From Helicobacter sp. (GTDB taxonomy: Bacteria > Campylobacterota > Campylobacteria > Campylobacterales > Helicobacteraceae), in NCBI GenBank assembly GCA_022511145.1, contig JAFLSC010000003.1, forward strand, positions 1 through 64,000: a DNA stretch of 64,000 bases. Reading direction: 5' to 3'. Below the pieces are notes generated by a model that worked only from the letters and a program-made list of their open reading frames with translations, did no database searches and was not told the origin of the DNA. Shown here one piece after another: positions 54,085-61,809 of the stretch; the first letter of the stretch is position 1, and every line of letters begins with the position of its first letter. The translations under genes were made by a program, and so were the position numbers.

Positions 54085-55631
54085 TGCAAAAAATCATTAT
54101 TGAAAAAATTGTCATTAAAGAATCGCCAAGCTTTCAAGAAGCCCATTTTTCGCCAAATCTCCATTTTAATGTCTTCAGTGGTGTAAGTGGGGCGGGAAAA
54201 TCCGTGCTTATGGAATCTATTTTATCTCTTTTTGGGCTTAAAGAATGTAAAGCAAAATTCCTTGAAGCCACTTTAAAACTAGAGGGCTTAAAACCTGAAT
54301 TTGAGGGATTTTTAGAAGAAGGGGAAGTGATTTTAACCCTCACAAAAAAAGACAAAATCCGCTATTTTTTAAACGCACAAAATCTCCCCAAAAAGAAAAT
54401 AACAGAGCTTTTCTCGCCCTTTATTAAGCACTTAGGGGCAAAAGATGATAATGCCCTAAGCCAAGAAAATCTTTTTTTTGCCCTTGATTCTTTTTGCACT
54501 CTAAAAGAAGCTAGGCATTCAGAGATTTTACAAAATTACCGCCAAAGCTATACTGACTTCTTGCAGTCTCAAGAACAGCTCAAAACCCTGCAAGAGCAAG
54601 CACTCAAAATAGAAGAACTCAAAGAGTTTGTGCAATTTGAGATTCAAAAAATTCAATCCCTCTCGCCAAAAAGAGGTGAATATGAGGAATTACTTCAAAT
54701 CAAAAAAGAACTCTCCAAAAAAGAAAAAATCGCTCAAAGCTTAGGAAAAGTGCAGGAATTTCTTAATCACAGCCATTGCGTTTATGAATTTTTAAATCTC
54801 ATAGGGAAGGATTGTAAGAGTATTGAAGTGGCTTTTAATGAGCTTTGGGAGATACTTGAGACGCAAAACAATCTTTTAGAGACTCTTGATAATCTCAATC
54901 CCGAAGAAATACTCAATCGTCTTGAAGCCTTAAGTACTCTCAATCGCCGCTATGGTGGGATTGATGAAGCCCTAGCTTATTTGGAGAGCAAAAAAGAAGA
55001 ATTACACTCTTATGAAAATTTTGAAAATCGCTTGCAAGAAGCCCAAAACTATTACCAAAAAGCCCAAGAAAATCTCCACAAACAAGCAAAATCCCTTAGT
55101 CAATCTCGCCAAAATTTTCTCCAAGAATTTACCCAAACCCTTAATGATGCCCTTACCCAACTCAAAATGCCAAATGCCCTCATTACGCTAGAGGAAATCC
55201 CACCTAATCTGTTAGGCACACAAAATCTAAAACTCCTCTTAGCCCCCAACACGCCTTTAAAGAATTTGAGTTCCGGTGAGTTTAATCGTATGCGTCTTGC
55301 TCTTTTACTCACACAAAAAAACACTCCCCATAATGCCCTTATTATCCTTGATGAAGTCGATGCTAACTTAAGTGGTGAGGAATCCGAAGGCGTTGCTCTC
55401 ACTCTAGCACAGCTTTCACGCGATTTTCAAATCTTTGCTATCTCTCATCAATCTCATATGCCAAGCCTTGCTAATGAGCATTTTTTGATTGAAAAAACCC
55501 CGCAAGGCTCACAAATCAAAAAACTTGACAAACAAGGACGAATCCAAGAAATTGCTCGAATGATTAGCGGGAAAGAAATCACACAAGAAGCCCTAGATTT
55601 TGCTAAGCTCCGTTTAAAAGATTTACAATGA
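54084..55631 (+). CDS. recN: DNA repair protein RecN
   Basis: SMC-like ATPase for double-strand-break repair. The 515-residue protein has Walker A FSGVSGAGKSVLMES (about residues 33-47), a long central coiled coil with Gln/Lys/Glu-rich heptads (about 150-335), the ABC signature NLSSGEFNRMRLAL (about 394-407) and Walker B ALIILDEVDANLSG (about 418-431). Length is a little below E. coli RecN (553). ATG 54084 overlaps the nadK stop (TAATG); upstream TTG readings lie in nadK. The nadK-recN pair recurs across epsilon-proteobacteria. Confidence 0.94.
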   Translation: MQKIIIEKIVIKESPSFQEAHFSPNLHFNVFSGVSGAGKSVLMESILSLFGLKECKAKFLEATLKLEGLKPEFEGFLEEGEVILTLTKKDKIRYFLNAQNLPKKKITELFSPFIKHLGAKDDNALSQENLFFALDSFCTLKEARHSEILQNYRQSYTDFLQSQEQLKTLQEQALKIEELKEFVQFEIQKIQSLSPKRGEYEELLQIKKELSKKEKIAQSLGKVQEFLNHSHCVYEFLNLIGKDCKSIEVAFNELWEILETQNNLLETLDNLNPEEILNRLEALSTLNRRYGGIDEALAYLESKKEELHSYENFENRLQEAQNYYQKAQENLHKQAKSLSQSRQNFLQEFTQTLNDALTQLKMPNALITLEEIPPNLLGTQNLKLLLAPNTPLKNLSSGEFNRMRLALLLTQKNTPHNALIILDEVDANLSGEESEGVALTLAQLSRDFQIFAISHQSHMPSLANEHFLIEKTPQGSQIKKLDKQGRIQEIARMISGKEITQEALDFAKLRLKDLQ

Positions 55632-56956
55632 ATCTCTCTTGCCTCAAAGCTTTTGCGGATTTTCTTAACCAAAATGCCCCGCAAAAAATCAATGCCATTA
55701 AACGCATAGGCGATAATCTCCTCAAATTTGAAATTCACAATCAATGCTTTTATTTTGATTTGACTAAAGGCAGAAGTCTGATTTTTATTGCTGATGATTC
55801 CCTTATTCCCCATAAAAATTACCAAGCCCCTTTTGATAAAAGTTTGCAAAAATACTGCCTCAAAGCTATGCTTAAGGAAGCAAAGATTGATGGATTTAAT
55901 CGTATCTTGCAACTTTTTTTAGAAAACAAAAATCACTACAAAGCCCAAACAATCCTACTTCAAGCTGAATTTACAGGCAAAAATACTAATTTGATTTTGC
56001 TTGATTCCCAAAACAGGGTGCTTGATGCTCTAAGGCATATCACACCTTTACAATCTTTTAGGGAAGTGAAAATCGGAAAAACGCTTCTCCCACTCCCACA
56101 GCCAAAAACTCCCCCAAACCTTGATATATCTTGCAATTTACACCAAATCTTAAGACAAAATTACCTCAATTTGCAAGCCTCACTCTTAGAGCAAAAAAAA
56201 CAAAAATCTATTACTACCCTCCAAAAAAAACTCACTCAAACCCAAAAACTCCTCTCTAACCTTGGTAATGAAACCCAGCTTTTAAGTGATTCTAAACAAT
56301 ACTTCACTTATGGGCAAAATCTCCTTGCCAATCTCTACCTTTATCCTGATTTTAAAGGCAGCACACTTAAGCTTAAAAATCTCACAATCCCTATTCCCAA
56401 AGAAGCAAAAAACCTAAGTAGTGCTGCACAAATTTACTTCAATCTTGCTAAAAAACTCGATAAAAAAGCAAAAAATCTTCACTTGCAAGCACAAAATTTA
56501 CAAGCAAGGCTTGATTTTCAAAACCAACTTCTTATAATGATACAAAATGTTACAAATCTGCAAGATTTAGCCATTTTAAATTCTAACTTTCAAAAAGATT
56601 CTCACAAAAAGCAAAATCACGAAACAAAGAAATACGAAAGCTTTTTCATTGAGGGCTATAAAATCTCTGTGGGCAGAAATCAAAAGGAAAATATTGCTTT
56701 ACTAAAAGACGCTAAAGCGGAAGATATGTGGCTACATATCCAAGATATTCCTAGCTCACATTTAATTATTCATTGCGGAAAAAGCAAAATTCCTGATATA
56801 ATATTGCAAAAGGCTTCAAGGATTCTTGTAGGTTTTACAAAAAGTTTTGCTGGGAACTATGCGATAGATTATACCAAAAGGAAGTTTGTAAAAATCACGC
56901 AAGGGGCAAATGTCCTCTATAATCATCAGCAAACACTCCATATCACAAAGGATTGA
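55628..56956 (+). CDS. RqcH/NFACT-family ribosome quality control protein
   Basis: NFACT proteins bind stalled 50S subunits and add C-terminal alanine tails to trapped chains (RqcH); older annotations call them fibronectin-binding proteins. The 442-residue product has an N-terminal NFACT-N domain (residues 1-165, with FYFDLTKGRS near 37), a helical Gln/Lys coiled coil (about 175-325) and an NFACT-R domain (about 335-440: GYKISVGRNQKENIALL, MWLHIQDIPSSHLIIH). It is about 120 residues shorter than Bacillus RqcH, as in other Helicobacter. Overlaps recN by four bases. Confidence 0.85.
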   Translation: MNLSCLKAFADFLNQNAPQKINAIKRIGDNLLKFEIHNQCFYFDLTKGRSLIFIADDSLIPHKNYQAPFDKSLQKYCLKAMLKEAKIDGFNRILQLFLENKNHYKAQTILLQAEFTGKNTNLILLDSQNRVLDALRHITPLQSFREVKIGKTLLPLPQPKTPPNLDISCNLHQILRQNYLNLQASLLEQKKQKSITTLQKKLTQTQKLLSNLGNETQLLSDSKQYFTYGQNLLANLYLYPDFKGSTLKLKNLTIPIPKEAKNLSSAAQIYFNLAKKLDKKAKNLHLQAQNLQARLDFQNQLLIMIQNVTNLQDLAILNSNFQKDSHKKQNHETKKYESFFIEGYKISVGRNQKENIALLKDAKAEDMWLHIQDIPSSHLIIHCGKSKIPDIILQKASRILVGFTKSFAGNYAIDYTKRKFVKITQGANVLYNHQQTLHITKD

Positions 56957-56958
56957 AA

Positions 56959-57291
56959 ATGGCAGTAACACCCATTAATAATGCTCTTTTTATCAATCAA
57001 AATGCTCAAGCAGGTTCTGTCCAACACGCTAATGCCCAAACAAAGCTTGATTTTCAAGCAATGGTTAATCTCCAAGCAATGCAAGATGCCCAAGATGAAA
57101 TCCAAGAAGTGCGTCCCACAGAGGAAATCCAAAAAACCGATGAGGACGCAGAAGGAAGCAAACAAGAGCAAGAACAACAAGAAAGTAAAGATAAAGAAGA
57201 GGAAGAAGATAAAAATCTCCCCCAAAAAGACCCTGATATTATCCAAAAACACGAAGATGGAACGATTAAACACCTAAATATTTCTATCTAA
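56959..57291 (+). CDS. Small acidic protein of unknown function
   Basis: A 110-residue protein from ATG 56959, six bases after AAAGGA and two after the RqcH stop; a TTG at 56953 is less likely. The N-terminal half is Asn/Gln/Ala-rich (MAVTPINNALFINQNAQAGS, then QAMVNLQAMQDAQDEIQ), the second half is a highly charged Glu/Lys/Gln run (about residues 60-90) and the end is DGTIKHLNISI. No signal peptide. The disordered, low-complexity design recalls small flagellar or surface-layer accessory proteins, but I do not recognise it. Confidence 0.7.
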   Translation: MAVTPINNALFINQNAQAGSVQHANAQTKLDFQAMVNLQAMQDAQDEIQEVRPTEEIQKTDEDAEGSKQEQEQQESKDKEEEEDKNLPQKDPDIIQKHEDGTIKHLNISI

Positions 57292-57619
57292 TCTCCCTTT
57301 TATTTGTTATTGTAAAAATAAACAGCCACCAAAGCTTTTAAGCACAAAAATGCAAAAATCAATATTTTGATAAAAAATCTTAAAAAATGTAACTATTTTA
57401 CACATAACTACAATCAATTTATCCCAAACAAGGCAAATTTTTAAAATATAGTTTATTAATTAGTATTATTAAATATTTATAACTTTAAAAATTATTTTAT
57501 GGTAGATTTCAACAAATTTTACAAAACATTAGATTTTTCCCCAAAATCGCTTCAAAATTGCACAAAAACAGAATTTTTAATCTTTTTTCATTTTGACAAA
57601 TAAAAGCAATTTAAGAATA
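57292..57619. other. AT-rich gap upstream of the ABC operon
   Basis: 328 bases, very AT-rich, without open frames of note. Short A/T inverted repeats such as TATTAATTAGTATTATTAAATA (about 57452-57473, cut here to its position) may be further regulator sites. No RNA gene was recognised. Confidence 0.4.
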
Positions 57620-57654
57620 TATTTTTATAAATACATATTGTATTTATAAAAATA
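57620..57654 (+). promoter_or_regulatory. Perfect 15-bp inverted repeat, candidate repressor operator
   Basis: Arms TATTTTTATAAATAC (57620-57634) and its exact complement (57640-57654) flank a 5-base spacer ATATT. A -10 box TATAAT follows at 57661-57666, so the palindrome covers the place of the -35 region. The first gene starts at 57696. This is the expected geometry for a dimeric repressor; the regulator is unknown. The same DNA could also form a hairpin, but it lies before the likely transcript start. Confidence 0.7.
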
Positions 57655-57695
57655 ATAGATTATAATTCTATAATTTTAAAACAAAAGGAGACAAA

Positions 57696-58658
57696 ATGAA
57701 TCGTAGAAATTTTTTATTAACTAGTGCGTTATTCTTTGGTGGCATAAGAAATTTTGGTTTTGCAAATCCCCAAACTGATTTTAAAACACTCAAAATCGGT
57801 TATTTGCCTATCACTGACCATCTGCTTGTTATTGCCAAAGATTTCAAAGGAAGTAATTTTACTCCTATCAAATTTCCTTCTTGGGTGGATTTGAGCGAGG
57901 CTTTAAGGAGCAAAAGTATCGATGGTGCGTTTATTCTCACACCTCTTGCTTTGCGATTAAAATCTCAAGGACTTGATATAAAAGCTATTATGGCTGCTCA
58001 TCGCAATGGTTCAGCTTTGGTAGTAAAAAAAGGCTTTTTAGGGGATTCTAATAAAAGGGATATTACTCAACTTAAAGGTTTAAAAATAGCTATTCCAAGC
58101 CGTTTTTCAACCCATTATTTATTGCTTTCAAATCTGCTTTCTCAAGCCAACTTAACCACTGATGATGTTACTTTGATTGATATGGCACCCACAGAAATGC
58201 TCTCTGCCCTTTCTTCAAATAGCATTGATGCTTTTATTGTGGCAGAACCTTTTTGTATCGCTGCAGAAAATGCCAAACTCGCTGATGTTTTTATACTCTC
58301 AAAAGACATATTAAACAATCACATTTGCTGTGTTTTGACATTTCATCAACAAATCTTAGAGCAACAATCCCAAAATATTACCGCTCTTGTAGGGGATTTT
58401 TTAGAGAGTGCGAATTTTATTCACAATAAACCTCAAGAGGCAGCAAAGCTTTCTAATAAATTCTTGGGTCAAAGGGTGCCTTTGATAGAAAATCTTTTAT
58501 CACAAGATAAGCGTGTGATTTATGAGCATCTCAAACTTACACCTGAAGATATATCTCACACGATTAAAAATATGGAAGATTTCAAGATTGCTAAACTTAA
58601 TATTACCTTTGAGGATTTTGTGGATTCTCATTTTATTGATTTGGCAGGAAAAGCTTAA
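57696..58658 (+). CDS. ABC transporter substrate-binding protein (SsuA/NrtA/NMT1-like)
   Basis: A 320-residue periplasmic protein. The start NRRNFLLTS with a hydrophobic stretch resembles a twin-arginine signal. LKIGYLPITDHLLVIAKDF (about residues 31-49) followed by LRSKSIDGAFILTPLALRL (about 71-89) fits the CmpA/NrtA/SsuA group, which binds nitrate, sulfonates, taurine or pyrimidine precursors. The ligand cannot be read from sequence. AAGGAG precedes ATG, and the next ATG overlaps its stop by one base. First gene of a five-gene operon under the palindromic operator. Confidence 0.85.
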   Translation: MNRRNFLLTSALFFGGIRNFGFANPQTDFKTLKIGYLPITDHLLVIAKDFKGSNFTPIKFPSWVDLSEALRSKSIDGAFILTPLALRLKSQGLDIKAIMAAHRNGSALVVKKGFLGDSNKRDITQLKGLKIAIPSRFSTHYLLLSNLLSQANLTTDDVTLIDMAPTEMLSALSSNSIDAFIVAEPFCIAAENAKLADVFILSKDILNNHICCVLTFHQQILEQQSQNITALVGDFLESANFIHNKPQEAAKLSNKFLGQRVPLIENLLSQDKRVIYEHLKLTPEDISHTIKNMEDFKIAKLNITFEDFVDSHFIDLAGKA

Positions 58659-59425
58659 TGAAAAAGCAATTCCCACACCTTATCTCTCTAGGTTTATTAA
58701 TCCTATTGCTTGTTTATTGGCAATTTTTAAGCAATGCAAAAGAAAGTTTTGAACTTGGTGGGGCAATCCCACCTCCTAGCATTATTTGGGAATGCTTTTT
58801 AGAACTCACAAAAGAGGGGAGATTGCAAGCTTCCATTATTGATTCTTTATGGAGATTTGGCATTGGATTATTTCTAGGGGGCTTTTTAGCCATTATTTTA
58901 GGATTATTTTTTGGAAGATTTAAAATAATACATAATGTATTTGAACCTTTTATACAACTTTTCCGCCCCATTTCTCCTATTGCGTGGTTGCCTATTATTG
59001 TCTTTTTGCTAGGTATTGGCGAATGGGGGGCTATTTTTGTGATTGTGTATGCTGTCTTTTTTCCTGTGCTTTTACTTACTATCACGGGAGTTAGAGAGAT
59101 TAACGCCACCCTTTTGCTAATGGCAGAAAATTTCAACGCTAAGGAAATGCTGATTTTTAGAAAAATCATTCTACCCGGAGCATTTTTGCATATTGCTAGT
59201 GGATTGAAGCTTGCTGCCTCTATTGCGTGGATTCATCTTGTAGCTGGAGAGATGCTAGGGATTCAAAGCGGACTTGGCTATCTTATTATTGATGGACGCA
59301 ATTTAATGCGTATGGATATGGTTATTGTTGCAATGATTTGGATTGGCATTTTGGGATTATGTATCACGATTGTATTTAGCTTTATAGAAAAATGTATCCG
59401 AAAATTTTTAGGAGAGAGACAATGA
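58658..59425 (+). CDS. ABC transporter permease (SsuC/NrtB-like)
   Basis: A 255-residue inner-membrane permease with six helices. The EAA loop that docks on the ATPase is visible as LMAENFNAKEMLIFRKIILPG (about residues 148-168, shortened to key residues E...G...I.LP). GSPIAWLPI-like FRPISPIAWLPIIVFLLGIG (about 103-122) is typical of the sulfonate/nitrate group. Translationally coupled to the binding protein (one-base overlap) and to the ATPase (four-base ATGA overlap). Confidence 0.9.
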   Translation: MKKQFPHLISLGLLILLLVYWQFLSNAKESFELGGAIPPPSIIWECFLELTKEGRLQASIIDSLWRFGIGLFLGGFLAIILGLFFGRFKIIHNVFEPFIQLFRPISPIAWLPIIVFLLGIGEWGAIFVIVYAVFFPVLLLTITGVREINATLLLMAENFNAKEMLIFRKIILPGAFLHIASGLKLAASIAWIHLVAGEMLGIQSGLGYLIIDGRNLMRMDMVIVAMIWIGILGLCITIVFSFIEKCIRKFLGERQ

Positions 59426-60177
59426 TAAATTTAAAAGGGATTTACAAGACTTATCAGCAAAATTGTGTTTTAGATAATATTAATTTATCTATACAAAAGG
59501 GAGAATTTGTCGTTTTGCTAGGGGCAAGCGGTTGTGGTAAAACCACGCTTTTAAATATTATCGGAGGCTTTGAGGAATTTCAAAAAGGACAAATTGCTAT
59601 TGATAGTCAAACTTTTCATCATCAAACAAAACCCAAAGAATGCATTAAAATTTTTCAAGATTATGCCCTTCTACCTTGGCTTAATGTTTTGGATAATGTC
59701 TGCTTCTCACTTGAAGCACAAGGTAAATCAAAATCCCAAGCACAAACTATTGCCAAAGAGTATATTAAACTCGTGCATTTAGAATCTTTTGAGGAGCGAT
59801 TTCCTTCACAGCTTAGCGGTGGGCAAAAACAAAGGGTAGCTTTAGCTAGGGCATTGTGCGTGAAACCCCAAATCTTGTTACTTGATGAACCATTTTCTGC
59901 TTTGGATAATTTTACACGCAATACCTTACAAAACGAACTCCTTAATATCCAAAGAGGATTAAAAACCACGATGATTTTTGTAACACACGATATTGAAGAG
60001 GCTATTTTTCTTGGCGATAGGGTAATTATTATGTCTCCAAATCCCGGAAAAATAGTTGCTGATATTCCTATTTTGATTGATAAGAATAATAGGGATTCTT
60101 TAGTGTTTTTGGAGCTTAAATTAGAGATTGCAAAATATTTGCAAACCTATCGCTTTAATCTTGAATATCAAATCTAA
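59422..60177 (+). CDS. ABC transporter ATP-binding protein (SsuB/NrtD-like)
   Basis: The 251-residue ATPase energises the permease. Walker A LGASGCGKTTLL (about residues 33-44), Q-loop FQDYALLPWLNV (about 78-89, typical of the nitrate/sulfonate type), signature LSGGQKQRVALA (about 132-143), Walker B ILLLDEPFSALD (about 152-163) and the switch His in VTHDIEEA (about 187-194). ATG 59422 overlaps the permease stop; a frame extension from 59392 is not needed. A 76-base gap with two stem-loops separates it from the OsmC-like gene. Confidence 0.92.
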   Translation: MINLKGIYKTYQQNCVLDNINLSIQKGEFVVLLGASGCGKTTLLNIIGGFEEFQKGQIAIDSQTFHHQTKPKECIKIFQDYALLPWLNVLDNVCFSLEAQGKSKSQAQTIAKEYIKLVHLESFEERFPSQLSGGQKQRVALARALCVKPQILLLDEPFSALDNFTRNTLQNELLNIQRGLKTTMIFVTHDIEEAIFLGDRVIIMSPNPGKIVADIPILIDKNNRDSLVFLELKLEIAKYLQTYRFNLEYQI

Positions 60178-60185
60178 AATCTTAA

Positions 60186-60231
60186 AATCTTTAAAATTTT
60201 TGATTTTAAAGATTCTAGGATTTTCCTAGAA
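60186..60231 (+). terminator. Two tandem stem-loops inside the ABC/OsmC/flavoprotein operon
   Basis: First hairpin 60186-60214: arms AATCTTTAAAAT and ATTTTAAAGATT around TTTTG. Second hairpin 60213-60231: TTCTAGGA and TCCTAGAA around TTT, followed by AATTTT. They may cut transcription after the ATPase gene or protect the upstream message. Confidence 0.5.
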
Positions 60232-60253
60232 AATTTTACACAAAGGATAAAAA

Positions 60254-60784
60254 ATGGAAATCGCACAAACAAGTTGTACAAGGTTAAGTCCTATCGATAA
60301 AAAGGGACTAGAGGAGCTTATTAAAGCCGGAAAAGAAAATCCTAATGTAATTAAAACGCTTAAATGTAAAACTATTGCTGAAGGAAAATTCCGCCACGCT
60401 AATTATATTCGCAATCTCCCTGCTTATATTGTTGATGAGCCTCCTACACTTTTAGGTGATGACACTGCCCCAAATCCTAGTGAAGCTTTACTAGCAGCAC
60501 TTGGAAGTTGTTTGGCTGTGGGGATTCACGCTAATGCTATTGCACAAAATATCATCATTACAAAATTAGAGTTAGAGTTAGAAGGAGATTTGAATATAAC
60601 TGCGGTATGGGGGACAGGAGACTTAAGCAAAGATAAGCCTTTGGGCTTTACTGATGTGCGTGTGAAAGTGATTTTAGAATCCAATGCGGACAAAAAAACA
60701 CAAGATGCCCTTATTGCTCACGCTACGAAATATTCCCCTGTGGCTAACACGCTTTTAAGAGCAGTAAATTTGGAGGTAGGATAA
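60254..60784 (+). CDS. OsmC-family protein lacking the second active-site cysteine
   Basis: A 176-residue OsmC/Ohr-fold protein, a family of thiol peroxidases that reduce organic hydroperoxides. The first conserved Cys is in LLAALGSCLAVGI (about residues 77-89, Cys84). The second, normally in CPVxNTL, is replaced: the text reads SPVANTLL (about 161-168), so the usual Cys pair is absent, although Cys8 and Cys38 exist elsewhere. It may act as a one-Cys enzyme or a binding protein. It starts after the two stem-loops and shares a one-base overlap with the next gene. Confidence 0.85.
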   Translation: MEIAQTSCTRLSPIDKKGLEELIKAGKENPNVIKTLKCKTIAEGKFRHANYIRNLPAYIVDEPPTLLGDDTAPNPSEALLAALGSCLAVGIHANAIAQNIIITKLELELEGDLNITAVWGTGDLSKDKPLGFTDVRVKVILESNADKKTQDALIAHATKYSPVANTLLRAVNLEVG

Positions 60785-61809
60785 TGCAAAAATCTTACGA
60801 GCAAACTTTTAAAAGTTTGCACTCTCGCCTTATAGCCATTCATCAAGGGGAATACCCGCAAGATATTTTAGAAAATCTAGGTAAATTAGGATTTTACAAC
60901 GCCTTTTTAAATCACAAAGAAAAAGGCTTACCTCAAGCTATCAAATCCATTTATGAAGTTTCAAAAGTATGCGGTAACACAGGATTTTGTGTTTGGTGTC
61001 AAAATGTTTTGGCTTGGTATTTATTTCACAATAAAAACACGCAAGAGCTTTTTTGTAAAGTCAGTAAGGGAGAAATTTTAGGAGGGACAGGTTTATCCAA
61101 TCCTATTAAATCTTTTAATCAGATTGAATCAATTAAGCTCAAAGCCCAAAAAACAGAGGGAGGTTATCTCATTAATGGCACACTCCCTTGGGTTTCTAAT
61201 ATTCAATACGGGCATTATTTTGGCATTATTGCTCAATTAGAGGAAGATTATATAATGGGGATTGTTCAATGCGATAAAAATCACCTCACCTTAAAAGAAG
61301 AGGTGCATTTTATAGCATTAGAGGGTTCTGCAACTCAAGCAGTTTATTTTAAGGATTATTTTTTAAAAGAAGCTTTTGTGCTTAAATGGAGTGAAATCTC
61401 AAGCTACATAACACCCGGATTTATCCTTATGCAAGGGGGATTAGGGCTAGGAATCTTGCAAAAAGCTTTAGAAATCCTAGAACAACATAAAGATTCCAAA
61501 AATCAAATCAATGCTTTCTTGCCCTATGATATTTCAAATTTTTACGCCCAAAAAGAAGCTTTAACTAATAAGGCATTTCATCTTGCCTGCAATCCTTATG
61601 ATTTATCGAAATCTTATTTACACCAATGCCTTAAATTGAAATTCGATTTAGCCACTCTGCTTCTTGAGAGTGCTCAAGCTGTGATGTTAGCCACAGGGAC
61701 AAAAGGCTATCTCAAAGATTCTTTAGCTTCAAAACTTTTGCTTGAAGCCTATTTTGTCGCTATTGTAACACCTTCCTTAAAACATATCCAAAAAATACTC
61801 AAAGGATAG
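60784..61809 (+). CDS. Acyl-CoA dehydrogenase-like flavoprotein
   Basis: The 341-residue protein has the acyl-CoA dehydrogenase fold: an N-terminal helical domain (LHSRLIAIHQ onwards), a beta domain with GGTGLSNP (about 98-105) and GYLINGTLPWVSNIQ (about 124-138), and C-terminal helices ending in LKHIQKILKG. It lacks the CoA-handling Arg/Glu pattern I could verify and is about 40 residues shorter than usual; relatives of this sort include SfnB and DszC-type flavin-dependent oxygenases used to take sulfur from organic compounds. With the uptake genes it suggests oxidation of the imported substrate, an inference. Converges on the P-type ATPase with an 11-base overlap. Confidence 0.8.
   Translation: MQKSYEQTFKSLHSRLIAIHQGEYPQDILENLGKLGFYNAFLNHKEKGLPQAIKSIYEVSKVCGNTGFCVWCQNVLAWYLFHNKNTQELFCKVSKGEILGGTGLSNPIKSFNQIESIKLKAQKTEGGYLINGTLPWVSNIQYGHYFGIIAQLEEDYIMGIVQCDKNHLTLKEEVHFIALEGSATQAVYFKDYFLKEAFVLKWSEISSYITPGFILMQGGLGLGILQKALEILEQHKDSKNQINAFLPYDISNFYAQKEALTNKAFHLACNPYDLSKSYLHQCLKLKFDLATLLLESAQAVMLATGTKGYLKDSLASKLLLEAYFVAIVTPSLKHIQKILKG

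Noticed and set aside
55454..55912. 152-codon minus-strand frame spanning the recN/RqcH junction
   Set aside because: Overlaps two well-supported genes completely and has no promoter or ribosome site.
56981..57277. 98-codon Lys/Met-rich frame inside the small acidic protein gene
   Set aside because: It is the +1 frame of a low-complexity charged sequence; the other frame has the ribosome site and intergenic fit.
57620..57654. Reading the palindrome as a terminator of the upstream gene
   Set aside because: It is 330 bases beyond the previous stop, has no U tract and directly precedes a -10 box.
58714..59169. 151-codon frame antisense to the ABC permease
   Set aside because: Shadow of a membrane-protein gene; no start signals and no family resemblance.
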